Below are positions 45,961 to 64,000 of a stretch of DNA of 64,000 nucleotides, piece by piece; positions within the stretch are counted from its first letter, which is position 1; each line of letters begins with the position of its first letter. Location: NCBI GenBank assembly GCA_963693285.1, contig OY848923.1:7216451-7280450 (forward strand). The letters run 5' to 3'. The notes below the pieces were generated by a model, which was not told the origin of the DNA, ran no database searches, and saw only the letters and a program-made list of their open reading frames with translations. Position numbers and translations under genes: made by a program. This DNA is from Xestospongia muta (Eukaryota; Porifera; Demospongiae; Haplosclerida; Petrosiidae).

Positions 45961-46510
45961 CTAAGGATAAAATAATAATGTAAATAAACAATTAATTCTA
46001 AATAAATATATACCCATAATGTCAACTTTATGCTTAACATTTGAAACCAAAAGTGAAAGCAGACATTATTAAGAGTTACAAACAAAACTTCAGTTACTGA
46101 ATGGCTCAAACCCATAATGATGCTTATACTACAGGTAAATAAAAAATTTCTAAAAAATTCATATAATGTAGGGATGCCAATACAAACTTCTAAAACAAAA
46201 CTGTAGTAGAAATGGCAAAATATAATTCAAACATAGAAGCTAAAACTCAAGCATTTTAGTGAGATTCTGCAGTGTGTCCACTATTTAGGAACATAATACT
46301 ACATCATCAATTCGTTCCTCAACACTAAATTTTAAACTAAAGACAATCAAGTATTATTATCACATTGTATATTAATTGACAGCAATTGTCAAATTTACAC
46401 AATCTACAACACTCAATAGTACTAATTCAGAACTAACACCACATGTATATCTGCTGTTTCTATTCTATTTAGCACAATTACATCCACTAGACAAAATTAA
46501 AAGTACATAC

Positions 46511-48649
46511 CTTTGTATGAAGTCGTATCTGATTGCCTATCTGAATCTTCTATCAAATCACCAGATATACTACATCGCAATATACCAAAAACATGTAAAG
46601 TAGCAGCATGACGAGGTTGTTTAGGGCATGGACAGAATGAAGCCTTTTTGCATTTAATGTTGCTGCTATCAAATTTACGTTTCTTGATGGTGTCTTTTAA
46701 TGTGGAATGAATATCTTTCTCTCCTTTCTCCTTGTCCTCAGCATATTCAAAATGAACTTCGAAACAGTCATTAGATTCAACAAAAACAATTTTCCCTTTC
46801 ATATCGTAGTGTCGCAATGTAATGAGATTAGAATACAATATCGATGTACAATCAATTAACCAAACGAAGTCATCTAAAAAGTCATCACTAGCATGAACTC
46901 GAAGCAATAGTAGATTGACAATCATAGCACAAAAAAGACCAAGTGGAACCCCTTTCTCAAAGTAATACACTAATGAAGACTTGTAGGATGAAGTAGCATG
47001 TGAAGGATCTGTTAATGGTAGTAATGCTGGCATGAAGATTAAGTTGTCTTCATGGATTTCTGTCGCTATCAATAGGTGCTGAAATATCTGCAGCAACTCT
47101 GAGCTGAAATTGGGGAAATAATCAAATATCTTCTTGCATTTTTCAAAATTCTTGAAAACATTATTTGTAACAAAACCTTTCTTAGCAGCTTCAATCATAT
47201 CTTGTATCTCTCGACCAGTTTCAGCATTTTCTCGTTTCTTACATATATACTCCATTAGCTCACGAATTACTTCAATCAAACTCTCCGGTTTAACAAACAC
47301 TAAATCAGACACTCCTGGATAATACAAAATTGTATTAAGGAGATGAAAAAACTTCAAAGCACTTTGCACTTCTGCTCCTTCCAAGTTAATCTTTGTCCCA
47401 ATGGTTTTGCAAGTTTTCAAGGAGAGTATCCCACAGGAGGCATATTGACGCAACATAATTTCTAATGCATACCAACTTAATGGGATATTTACTTCAAAGG
47501 CTTGATCTCTTAATTCAGTTCGAATTTCTTTAATCGCTTGATCATCAAAGACTTTCTTCTTAGCATTACGACCATCGACTTGATATAAAATCTTTCCATT
47601 GTAACGTGACAACTTAAACATTATAGGTTGAAATATCTGTGATAACTTTTCTTCTTTCTGTTGAATGGTTTCTACTTCCACTCCTTTCCTTTGAAGATCT
47701 TCATATATGTCACCATGGGTAGCAATGGCAATAACCTTTAATTGCTCTGGAACTTTGATCATACCAGAAAGCTCACTAGCTCCAGCTAAATGACTTTGAA
47801 AACCATCGCAGTTACCCATAAGCGTGAGACGCCTTAGAAGTACATCAATAGAGGGTAAGTAATCACTTGTGTTCATCGTACAGTCTTCACTTTCTCCATA
47901 TCGAAAGACAGGAGAAGATTGACTGCTGAGCGCTTTACTTAAATCAGTAACTAACAGAAGGACTGATGCACATGGTAAAAAGGCTTGCACTAACTGTTGA
48001 AATTGTATTTGACCTCCACAATCAATGAAGTAAAGCCATTCTTTGTGTAACGTTAACTTTCCATGCTTTCCTTGAGCCTTGTTTACCATGTTGATTAATT
48101 CCATTTCTCCCACTCTTGCTGTAGCTACACTTTCCACAGCAGCTACATTTTCCTCAGCAGCTACATTTTCCTCAGCAGCTACATTTTCCTCAGCAGCTAC
48201 ATTTTCCTCAGCAGCTACATTTTCCTTACCTGGATGAGACGACAGCTTAGATGAAGGCTTTAAATCATCATCAGGAGTGTCAGCAGTAAAACTAGTTTGA
48301 TCTTCAACTGTTAACTGTTTTATTCCCTCACTGTTGTGAGAGGAAATAACATCGTTCTCTTCCTTTTGTTGTGAAATCAGATCTCGAATTTCACTTGCAA
48401 ACTTCTCAACCATAGTTTCACTGTCGACAAATTCCCAGTGATATTCATCTTCTTGCTGACCATAGCAACTAACAGCAATTGATGGAGACTCACAACAGCC
48501 AGTACTGACGTCACTTTCGTATGGTTGAGATAGAATTAGACATTTGACCGATGTCTTTCCAGCTCGGGCTGGACCTTGTACAATAGCTTTGCTGATACTA
48601 GTTTTGACAGTTCCACTTCTTTCAAGAGCTTCATGAAAATGTTGCTGAT
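46511..48649 (-). CDS. ROC/COR GTPase exon 2 (paralogue of gene B exon)
   Basis: 2139 bases, 713 codons, phase 1-1; acceptor TTGTCTAG, donor AAAG-GTATG. It opens DQQHFHEALERSGTVKTSIS, then P-loop QGPARAGKTSVKCLILS, G3 DCGGQIQFQQL, G4-like ATHGDIYEDL, COR NIPLSWYALEIMLRQY, and the Cys/His C-terminal region (CPCPKQPRH). The frame is open upstream of the Met at 48413, so that Met is internal. Specific to this copy is a minisatellite-coded ENVAAE repeat between the P-loop and G3. Upstream linker 48742-48816 joins in phase 1. Confidence 0.8.
48138..48226. repeat. Coding minisatellite, 18-bp unit, about 5 copies
   Basis: Direct repeats of agcagctacattttcctc on the plus strand, read on the minus strand as Glu-Asn-Val-Ala-Ala-Glu. 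The number of units differs from zero in the gene B paralogue. Multiples of 18 keep the frame open. It lies in the acidic spacer between the P-loop and G3. Confidence 0.9.
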
Positions 48650-48741
48650 CTAGACAAAAAACACAGAAATCAATACAGCAGTAACAATAAAGTTGAGCAA
48701 AATCAAAATTAATAACTACAATATATAATGTAATAACTTAC

Positions 48742-48816
48742 CAACTACAGGGAAGTCACTGCTAAGACTTGGTTCATTGGCTTCTTCAACTTGCTCTGAA
48801 TCTTCTTGTGATATAG
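48742..48816 (-). CDS. Acidic linker exon before ROC/COR exon 2
   Basis: 75 bases, phase 1-1, encoding SISQEDSEQVEEANEPSLSS then DFPVV. Near copy of 20808-20882, which precedes the ZU5 part of gene D. Reuse of one linker in front of different catalytic or binding domains supports exon shuffling. Confidence 0.65.
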
Positions 48817-49353
48817 CTATATGATATATAATCAAACAAAAGTAACTGATACTTTAGTCTCTATTAAAAAAGTAGACAGTCTATAATACACTAATACCTG
48901 TGTATGCAATACACATGGACAACATATTTAAAGTATACTTTCTACCAGTGTCTACTAGATAGGGACAGAAAGATGGACAAACATTTATCATTATAAATAT
49001 GAGACAAGCGTCATTACCTCACTAAGATGGAAAAATAATAATTTCATAAATAAATTAATAAATAAGTAGTTATATAATTAATGATTGAACATTGTCTGGC
49101 CACCTAACAAAATCAGAAAAGTCCATCAAAACAAGAACCTCAAAAAATGTAAAAGATATGCTAAAGAAAAATATTTTTAAGTGAGATATTATTCAATAAC
49201 TGCTTTGAATCTTTTTTAATGTCTACTGTTTCATCTCATGTAGGGATGTGATCTGTATTCATTTTTACATCATATAACACTATCAACTTTATCTTTATCT
49301 AGTTGTCTAGTGTGTTACGTAAAAACATCAACATTAAAAAAATAATGGCTTAC
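48817..49353. other. Gap between ROC modules
   Basis: About 540 bases without a recognised exon, leader cassette or promoter motif. It is AT-rich. The absence of a leader exon here is one reason to consider that the two ROC modules belong to one transcript. Confidence 0.45.
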
Positions 49354-51433
49354 AATTAAACCAACAACTTTGACTGGATGACAAATCTTGGCACAGGTTA
49401 ATTTCATGTGGACAATTTATCTTATGTTTCTCTTTATTGATTTTAACAGGATGTAAAGGATATGACCCTTGATGTGGTAGCTGACAAAGCATTTTAGCAT
49501 CAACTTTCAGCAAAGAATAATTGTAAGTAAGTAGTTTAGCACAGGATGATATAGCTTGAATTATAGCAGCTTTTAAGTCGAGGCAATAGTTTCTGTCACC
49601 CCAGAAATGTACTTCAATCCATTCAAACTCTTCAATTAATAAAACCCGAGCACAGAGGTCTTCTGAGAAGAGATCAATAGCATGTCGTAGCTGCTCTGCT
49701 TTACCATTAATAATAAAATGTGGATATTCTTTTCTGTTTAATAATCCAACAACCACTGACAGAAATACACCCTATAGATAAGATATAAATAACTATCACA
49801 ACAATAGTGATTATTCTCACCTGTGGTACTACTCCACATTTGAAATGAAGAACGAGTGGTTCAATATCACTATTAGGTAAGTCTGCTCTCTTCTTCTCTT
49901 TCACTGGTAAAACAGCAGGAATGAAGTATTCTGTTGATGAGATAGGTGCAACAATATGAAGATATATTAGTAGTTTTAAAAACTCTTTCTTTGTGAAGAG
50001 TGGTGGAACAAAATTTGGAGTCGTGGGTTGTTCATCTTGCAAATCTTCCAAAATTGGCTCATCAGTTAATATATCTTTATAGGTCAAGGTTGCTAGTTCA
50101 TCTAATAATGAATCTTCAAATATTCCTTTTTCTTGTAGTTGACTTTGAACACCAGGAGGTAAATAATAACTAACAAAAGATATGCTTATCAGAGTTGAAA
50201 GCATGTCAAGCAAGTATTGAGGATTGGTGAATATAACTTGATCAAGTACGTTAGGAAAATAAAGGACCAAAGACAATGAATCAAAGTACTTCAAACATTC
50301 AGTTACATGGTATTCACTCAAGCCTAAATTTCTACTGATGTGGTGACATTTAGCCAATGAGATTATTCCTTCCTTTGACACTGCATCTTTCATCATAATC
50401 TCAAATACAAACCATCGTATAGGTACTTGTATCTCCATTCTCTTTATTTGACTCATTATACTTTTCTTTAGACTTAAAGAAAGATTGTCACGTTCTCGTC
50501 CTTTGCACATGTTATTGACAGGATGAATCAGCTGACCAGAGAGTTCATTGAAAAAAACTAAATGTTTACGAAAGTCTTTTAACTCAGCTATAAGTTGTTT
50601 GTTTTTTTCTGTAATGGACTCCATCTTTGACTCTTCAGAGCAATACAAATCATAACATGTACCGATAATACAGATCAAGGATTTAGCACCTGTTTTGGAA
50701 GATTTTGATGATACTATGGAGCGAACAAAATGCTTGATAAGTTGTAAATTGGTCATACAAAGGTGGTCAGCATTAGGATTACTGAGTGGCTTGCCCTCAA
50801 AGGAATAGAGAAATGGAGGTCTATCTGATAGCTTATCAGTTAGTTTTATTGCAATATAATAAACTGTATTAGAACGAATAAAAGCTCGAGATACATCACC
50901 AAAGTGTGGTTGACCACCACTGTCAACAAGATATATCCATGTTGACTGGTAGAGCTCACCAGACACCTCTCCTTTTTCAATTTCCTTTATAATTTTCTCT
51001 GGATAAAATGAAGGATCAGTTTGTACCTCAGGAGCCTTCTGCACTGGAACTGTGGTTGTTGGTTGTGTAGAGCTGGATGAATCTTTTACTAAACTGCTAT
51101 GACTTGAAGTGTCATGATCACTACCTTCAGAAATAATTGGTGTCTCAGTTGTAAGTAAATTCATAGCAGCTGCCAGCATATTCAATAATCTCTCAGCTGA
51201 AATTTTCTCCCAAATTGTCCCTCTTTCTTGTCCAATCATTCTTTCTACAGCTTGTACAGGACGACTCGCTATACCAGTACTGTGGTGTCGCAAAACTGGA
51301 GGCCAATTAAAAAGGAGAGACTTGAATGAGGTTTTTCCAATTCCAGGAGGACCCATTAAGATCACCTTGATAATTGTGAGTAGGACATACCCCTCTAGTA
51401 GGCTTCGAGTTAATATCTCTTGTGGGGACATTA
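49354..51433 (-). CDS. ROC/COR GTPase module 1 (two exons)
   Basis: Exon 49821-51433 starts Val/Met-Ser-Pro-Gln-Glu and carries P-loop LMGPPGIGKTSFKSLLFNW, G3 YLVDSGGQPHFGDVSRAF, a G4-like CIIGTCYDLY, and COR IQVPIRWFVFEIMMKD plus LVLYFPNVLDQVIFTNPQYL. Exon 49354-49771 continues GVFLSVVVGLLNRKEYPHFI and ends with a Cys/His-rich stretch (NCPHEINLCQDLSSSQSCWF). Phase 0 between the two; phase 1 at both outer ends. The ATG is only two bases after the acceptor (ATTACAG-TAATG), so it could be a start. The phase also fits splicing from Rab6-like exon 52037-52106. More diverged from the other two ROC exons than they are from each other. Confidence 0.75.
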
Positions 51434-52036
51434 CTGTAATTGAATATAAAAAAAACATTAAAAAATAAGAATACTAATACTAACAGTAAGAAAACAAGGT
51501 GGGATAACACAAAACTTCAAACATAACAATACCAACATAAGGACAGTTTTAAGGAATTAAATAACTACATATACATTATATTAAAACTGTTCAAATGAGA
51601 TAGAGTTACTGCTACTTTGTAGGAATTCTTATGTAGAAGTGATGTGTCACTATACCCTCTTTTTGGCATTGTTGTTCCTATATATTGTTTCCAAAAACAT
51701 TCTTAATATACTTCTTTTGTAATGATATTCATTTAACAGCTACTTGACACATAGATATTATTAGCTAATTATTATGTACAAGTGTTATAATAGAGTAATA
51801 TAGATAAGTCAATTGTTTATTGAAAAACACTAAAGGTTAGAAAATTCACCTTATCATAGTAGCTGAATCACATTGAATATAATACGTAAATAAAAATTAC
51901 TTATGAGTGATTTTGAATTAACACAGCATGTCTTTAGGCTCTAATCTTTAAATATTTAACGTACGTCAACCACTGTTGTACAAATTTTAAAAAATGGTGG
52001 TATGTGTGATCAATAAATAGAGGATATTACCACTAC
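51434..52036. other. Gap between Rab6-like copy 2 and ROC module 1
   Basis: No exon found. In particular there is no equivalent of the Cys-Pro-Cys terminal exon 38207-38280 of Rab6-like copy 1. No leader cassette or clear promoter is present. Confidence 0.5.
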
Positions 52037-57750
<5,714 letters not shown>

Positions 57751-57870
57751 TTTTAATAGCTTTAATCTGGCAAGATGAGATATATACTTAGATCTTGAAT
57801 ACGAGTGCTTTCGTACCCAAAGTGTTATAGCAGCCCGTCTCTAACCACTTACTGAGCGAAAGGAAACCTA

Positions 57871-57990
57871 ATCTAGCGAGCTAGACCCTCCTCCTTTTTG
57901 ATAGGCTGACGGATGGAGGAGGGTCTAGAAACGAACTATAAGCTTACTGACCCATTGGAATGAGTGGAACGTGGGACAGTAGTTCTTATC
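57871..57990. repeat. Hairpin repeat, relative of the 15840-16330 foldback
   Basis: CTAGACCCTCCTCC at 57881-57894 and its complement at 57915-57928 form a 14-bp stem around a 20-base loop. It is followed by cattggaatgagtgg and gtgggacagta, as in the foldback at 15840. A related ggaggagaggatagctcgct lies near 16290. Boundaries unclear. Confidence 0.55.
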
Positions 57991-58473
57991 TCTGTTTATT
58001 GTCCTTCTAAATTTGAAAGCTGTTATGCCAAGTTAATATATAACTGAAACCCAGAGACATATGATATAATTTTTTTCAAATCACTTAATTGTCAAAAAAT
58101 CAAAACTTTTAAACTAGTATCACTGTTGTTATAACCTTCCTTGTCCTCTTGGGCTATACATATAGAAGTAGGAGGTACAAACAATTTCAGGGGAGATGAC
58201 AGAGTTTGTTCCCACATATGCAACAGCAACACCTTTTTCATTTAATGCTATTCAATGATCTTTCATTAGAACTAGCAAAGGTGAAATAACTAATACAAAA
58301 AATGATGACACTCGTTAGAAGATGGCCTTCTGCGTAGATTATGAATAATTTTTTTCAGATTTGTTATCTCCTATATATATTTTGGGTTCTTTTCAAAGTT
58401 AGTGATGTCAATATGATATGTGGATGGTGACTTTTAATACAATCCTCTGCAGTCTCTACCAACTTCCCCAAAG

Positions 58474-58910
58474 TAACCTCATGTATGTTTGGGTATGAAA
58501 CTACTAATAACACAATATTAACTTTTAAAAGTGTCTTATACAGTTGTTATATAGTTGCCAACTTTGGTCATAATTCTTTATTATGAGGAGTCAACTAGAG
58601 GAGCATATCCTTGACCAGAGCAGAGTTAGTGACAACACCAGAAAGACATTGTTCTTCATACTGCCATGATATATTAATATCAAGATCACCAGTAGTATAA
58701 TAAAGTTGTTACTAGCATCTTGTGTTGTCACTGTAATTACATTTTAAAAGGTAAGTAATAGCAATTATCCACAGTGATAATATTAGTATTTGACTTTATG
58801 TGCTAAATAATTGAATTGTAAGTTAATCATAAAGAACAAATTATTTGTTAATGTGATGTGAGAAGACCAGAGTAAGGACATCTATGAATGAATAGTTGGA
58901 TTAATGAATA
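58474..58910. repeat. Duplicated 3' block of the Ig/FN3 gene, PDZ exon lost
   Basis: Aligns with 28558-28980. Similarity begins abruptly at 58474 (cctcatgtatgtttgggtat), just inside the place where the PDZ exon should follow, so the PDZ exon was removed or never copied. 57991-58473 and 58911-59375 contain nothing I can assign. Confidence 0.65.
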
Positions 58911-59375
58911 ATGGGCAGCATAAGATCTATTCTCCTTCCTTATGAGTAGTAACAGATGAATATTCACCCAATACTTCATCTTAATTATATACTTTGTCCA
59001 GAAATGTAGACTCTGCATGTTAATAAGAATAGTACTAACATATATGTTAGTGTAAACTTTTACACAATATAATTATATTACTATTAAGATTTTATATCAT
59101 ATATATAAATGTCATAACAATTGCTTTGTGATATCCAAAATATATTGAAATTGATTAGATCAAACAACACTTTGCTACAAAAAAACATTTAGTTTAATCA
59201 ACTTAATTGAAAAAATTAAATATATAATATTTAAACAATTATTTTCTTATGTTAATAATGTCATCTAATTAATCATCTCATTTGTTTCATTCACTTCAGT
59301 CAAAGAGATATATGCTGGACATGATGACATATTTGAGAAACTATGTTCAGACAATATATACAAAAACAATAAACA

Positions 59376-62300
59376 TTATAGCATTGATATATAACAGTAT
59401 TGTACAACTGACTTTTGAGGAAGGGGATCAATGTCCTCATAAAAATGATCAGCATCCAATGAAGTGGGATTATTACTGGGTATGTGGGTTGGTTGTGTTA
59501 TTTGATGAGAGAACATCTCCACTTTTCCATAAGCAACACATTTATCAGTCGCAGGATCTCTGTATCATGTGAATTAACAATAATATTTATAACTTTAAAA
59601 TCATTGTTTATAAAGAAACCTTATTACATTGTGTTTCTTAATAGTTATTACTTACTTGTTTTGAAATTTTCGTCTCTTTATTATGCTTCATGTAAAATAT
59701 ACAAGAAAGTATAATAATGTCAAATGTAAACAGCATATATAGTTATAGGTGACAAGACCAATAGTACAAGTAACTTGTACAAATATATAGTCAGTATTGA
59801 ATGATATTATATAGCACACACACACATATATAATGTCATTTCAAATACTCACCTGACCACTATAGCAATGATAATAATGAACATAAGAGTTAATAATACT
59901 ACTACCATAATAGTACTAGTAACTGATATAGTAATATTTATTGTACTGGAAGAATCTAAGAGAGGAGAAAAAAAGTGAATAGTGATGTGTTGGTGCTTGT
60001 TTATCTTACTGGCTCCTTCACTAACTGTTTTCCCACTATCACTAGCAGGTGTACTCTGTCCAGCACTGTTATTAGCTACAATAGTACAGTTGTACATTGT
60101 GAAAGGTTGTAAACCATCAACAGTAACATTAGCAGGAGGAGGATGAGAGAAGACCCTTGATAAAGAGGAGGGGACTACTTTACTTTCAGTCTCATAACAA
60201 TTCAGAGTGTAGCTAATGATAATACCATTTTGTAGAAATGGATCTGGTGGTAACCACTGTACTGTGAGTTCATGAGAATTGATGTTTGTAATGGAGAAAT
60301 TTATTGGAGGACCACCAGGAGCTAATTCAAATATTGAAAAAAGGTTTAGCATAATTTTATGTTACCTTGTTCATGTGTGATAGTAGTCCCAAATGTAGGG
60401 TGTCCAGTTCCAATATCGTTAGTAGCATTAAGACTACAATTAAGAGGAGTACCAGGTCGAAACTTGTTAAGTATTAAATTAACTGATCCTTTCATATCAA
60501 CAACAAATGGAGAGTCTACCAGATAAGAGATCTCATTGATTATCTCATAACAAATCAGTGTGTAATTAGTTATGTCCTCTCCTGTAAGAGGTGGATCCCA
60601 ACTAAACATGACAGCAGTAGAATTAACTGATAAAAGAGTAAAATTCACTGGATGGCCAGGAAGAACTAAAAGAAATACAAAATGACGTCAACACAAGACC
60701 ATATATTATTGTATATGATGCAGAATTATACAAAAAATTGCCAATTATTAATAAACTTATACTTTTAAAATATTACAAGTAATCCAGAATTTCAAATATG
60801 ATACAGGCTATTTATGTTGAGTTACTTTTTTTCACTCTTCTTCACTTACCTAGTATTGATACATTAAATTCCAGTTGCACAGAGTCAATTTCATTCTCAA
60901 CATTTAGTAAATATGTTACTCCATCTTCTAATGTAACATTAACTAGAGTTAAATTAAGTCCATGTTGTCCTGATACACTAGCTCTACTGTCATTTAGAAC
61001 ATTTGAGACTACTCCATCAATATGACGAGTCCATGCTACTGTAGGATCAGGGTAACCTCCCTCGTAGATAACTAATAACTTCATATCCTTTCCAATGGGT
61101 ACATTTAATGTTGGCGATGTGATACGAGTGACATGAAGAACAACTATTAGAAATAAGTGAAAGAGATAGGGAGAGACAAATAAACTAAGTAGGTATTGTG
61201 CTATGTCTGTCATATTGTAATATATATATCACTGTAAAATAATTTTAACCAATCCATGTACATTTTGATTGTGTGACCCTACAAAATACATAGTAGCAGT
61301 CCTGATCTATCATCTCATCATCATAAATCTAACAATTATTTACATGAATAGTCAATTCCATAGTACATTTATTACATTAGTAATAACAACTGTACATGAT
61401 GTTTACTTTATTGCATCAAATAATTTATGTTCGTACAACCTATATAACCATATATGGTTAAATCAACCAGTCAATGTTTACACTGATATATGTTATGGAT
61501 AAATAATTATAGTAGAGCAAACTGTGAAACATTAAAATAATACTGAATTGAATACAATTACTACCTCAAGATAAAGACTAGCAAAATCATTTTATTTATT
61601 AAACTTTTAATTTTAACTATAGATTACACCTATTATGATAACATTATTTTTCTTTGTACATTTTCTTCATCTATCTTTATTCTCTCAGTATACTTACTTC
61701 CAACTGTCAAATGAAAGTTCTCTGTTCTATTCTCAACTTGATGGAGAACTAATAATCTTCCTTTACCAGTATTAAATAGTGTCAGGTTATTTATCATAAC
61801 AATAGCAATACTGTCCTCTAGTGAGATTACAAGTTGTCCTGATTGTATATTATTTCCTTCCCAAACTAAATCATTGAGAGTAACTGGAGGTTGTGCACTA
61901 GATATGCCAACACGAAATACAACATAACTACCAACATGACGATAAGATACTCGATTTGAGAGAAGTGTTAGGACAGGAGGGACTAGAAAGAAAGACAAGA
62001 CAGACAATGAACAACAACATATATACATTCCCCAGTATGTCATGGTACACTTACATAATATAACCACATTAAATTCCAGTTGTATAGAGCCCACACTATT
62101 TGTAACATTTAGTACATAGACTACTCCATCTTCTAATGTAACATTAATTAGTGTTAAATTAAGTCCATGTTGTCCTGATACACTAGCTCTACCGTCATTT
62201 AGAACATTTGAGACTACTCCATTGATATGACGAGTCCATGTCACTGTAGGATCAGGGTAACCTCCCTCGTAGATGACTAATAACTTCATGTCCTTTCCAA

Positions 62301-63803
62301 CAGGTACATTTAATGTTGGCAATGTGATAGGAGTGATTTGAGGAGTAACTATAGAAGGGAAAAAGAGAAGGAAATAAGAGTTCTGTAAGTCAGGTAGTGC
62401 ATAATTTAAACAGCACATTATTAATGGCCTTACCTGGTATATTGACAGTAACAGATTGATGGTTCTTTCCAACAATGTTGTTAGCTCTACAAGTATAACT
62501 ACCAGCTTGTTTTGCTTGAATGTTAGTGATTGTGAGACGAGAGACCATACTAGAGAGCTGTTGTATAGTTACTGAGTTATCGTTCAATTCTATGTTGTCT
62601 TTTAGCCAAGTAAAGGTTGGAGCTGGATCACCATTGCTATCATTACAAGTAATAGAGAATGTTATGTTTATAGAGACAATAATTTCTTTATTGTTGAGAC
62701 AATTACAATCTGAAGAGAGATTGACTGAAGGACGAGCTAGAGAAAGAGAGAGAGAAAGAGAGTGAGAGAGAGAGAGAGGATACTAACAAGACCACATGTA
62801 TGGTTGCCCCATTATAACAAAACGTTTTTTTTGCTGTTTATTATGATATGACTATCAACTCACAATGAATATCCAATGTGTGACTGGCAATAGCAGTACC
62901 AGCTGAAGTAGTGACACGACATTCATACTTTCCCTCCATGGATAGTTGAAAGCCATTGTCTGGTGTAATGAACACTGAACTTTTAGTAAAGGTAATGTCA
63001 AATCCTTTACTAGTAGCAAGATTTGGTGTTAATAATTCATTGTTGAGATACCAAGTTATGTTAGCTTTAGAAGGTTCTGGATTTCCTGATACAAAAACTT
63101 TGAGTACCAAATTTCCAGCATCAGTTTCAGACTTTGTACTGAGTTCACTCTCCATAATTACAATTGGATTACCTTTAGAATGCACAGAGAGAAAACAGAT
63201 AAAGAGAGAGAATTGAGATACAAACAAAAAGGATAGAATATGCTAAAGATAATATTGTGTAATAATTACTTAGCTAGAAAACTGACCTTCAGCAATTTGC
63301 AAACTACGTGAGCCACTTGTTGATGTACATGTATAATTACCATTCATATTATTTTGAAAGTTCTGAAACACAAGTATACGATCAGCAGTGTCATCTGTGT
63401 AATATACTAAGGATCCACTATTGGGAGGATCATTGTTTACAATTACTCCCACACCATTCACTGTCCATGGTGTATTAGAGAAGTCATCACTTTTACATTC
63501 AATGCTATATGTTTGACCTATAATCAACTGAATACTGCGTGAGTGATCTTGGAAAAGTATGTTAGTTTTTCCTGTTCCTTTTCCACTGACTATTTTATTA
63601 ATAGCTAGTGTTGGTTGACCTAGAAGAAGAGAGAGACAAGTACAACACTTCAAGGTACACTCAATAATAAAAGTAAGAATTAGTAAAACTCAAGTTAGTG
63701 TTGACAGATGATTGAGGAATAAGTAATAATACTCACTTTCACAAAACAAGAATTGTAGAAAAAGAAAACAGTAAAGAGTGACAAGTTGACAACAGAACAT
63801 CAT
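59376..63803 (-). CDS. Ig/FN3 receptor copy 2 (no PDZ exon)
   Basis: Exons: 63737-63803 (signal peptide MMFCCQLVTLYCFLFLQFLF), Ig exons 63287-63619, 62864-63172, 62434-62736, 62055-62348, 61698-61982 and 60850-61143, FN3 exons 60366-60665 and 60010-60321, membrane exon 59853-59955 (INITISVTSTIMVVVLLTLM), basic exon 59656-59685 (KRRKF), and tail exon from 59559. Read through to the TAA at 59376-59378 gives 937 codons in one frame. The tail (DPATDKCVAYGKVEMFSHQI, later ADHFYEDIDPLPQ) is intact here, including a Tyr that is a stop in copy 1. It has a phase 2 donor (CAAAA-GTCAGT) that would fit a PDZ exon, but none follows. All Ig and FN3 exon lengths equal those of copy 1; the signal exon is 6 bases shorter. 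Confidence 0.75.
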
Positions 63804-64000
63804 TTTTTAGTGACACAATACTTTGCAAATAAGGAAGTGAATCAACCACAATTCCTAATAGTATACATGAGTCATGGACATAGTAGACTTAAGAATCACA
63901 TTACTCATTTAGACGACTGTCTAAAGTAAACAATTGTGAAATGTGAGTAACAAAATAAACATTGAATTGAGTTATTACAGTTTTAATGTTTTAATGTGAA
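63804..64000 (-). promoter_or_regulatory. 5' flank of Ig/FN3 receptor copy 2
   Basis: Near-identical to 34167-34360 upstream of receptor copy 1, including the ATTTGCAAAG motif. This indicates that the receptor was duplicated with its promoter. The window ends inside it. Confidence 0.4.

Noticed and set aside
46497..48413. Start of the second ROC/COR protein at the Met at 48413
   Set aside because: The frame is open back to the acceptor at 48650 and encodes the P-loop, which a start at 48413 would remove.
49707..51458. Reading the ROC frame as a 583-codon gene ending near 49707
   Set aside because: The last 38 or so codons are intron; a good donor at 49819-49820 and an acceptor before 49771 restore homology with the other ROC exons.

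Overview
The window looks like a metazoan nuclear genome, most likely a demosponge such as Amphimedon queenslandica (inference). It is AT-rich, packed with short GT-AG introns, and carries Death-domain, ROC/COR-type GTPase, ZU5, Rab and Ig/FN3 receptor exons. It also holds many small DNA transposons and local segmental duplications. Every convincing cellular gene lies on the minus strand. Most long open frames are internal exons, so I built gene models by eye from splice sites, reading phase and alignment between paralogous copies. No transcript data were available.

Layout, high to low coordinate (the direction of transcription). 63803-59376: Ig/FN3 receptor copy 2 (six Ig, two FN3, one membrane segment), without a PDZ exon. 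57750-38207: a complex locus with, in order, a 13-base leader exon (Met-Ala-Thr-Pro), a Rab6-like GTPase, two ROC/COR modules, linker micro-exons, two Death exons and a second Rab6-like GTPase ending in Cys-Pro-Cys. All junctions are in phase and the summed exons form one frame of 2216 codons. A 2.7-kb hAT transposon lies in an intron of the first Rab gene. 37750-34783: fragments (truncated ROC exon, linker exons, and a PDZ exon broken by a 152-bp MITE). 34166-28214: Ig/FN3 receptor copy 1 with a C-terminal PDZ exon. 27317-13925: a 1049-residue Death(x3)-ZU5-Death-Death gene. 12595-4002: a 972-residue Death-ROC/COR-Death gene. 4001-1603: a transposon-rich gap. 1602-211: the 5' part of a further Death gene that runs off the left edge.

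The main signal is modular. The same leader exon, with its promoter and first intron, occurs four times. Each copy opens a gene whose downstream exons are mostly phase 1-1 cassettes (Death, ROC/COR, ZU5, Rab, proline/threonine-rich linkers). Such exons can be duplicated or shuffled without breaking the frame, and the window shows this at several scales. By domain content, the products would be cytoplasmic GTPase and death-fold adaptor or signalling proteins, possibly innate-immune or cell-death regulators (inference). The Ig/FN3 genes would be surface receptors.
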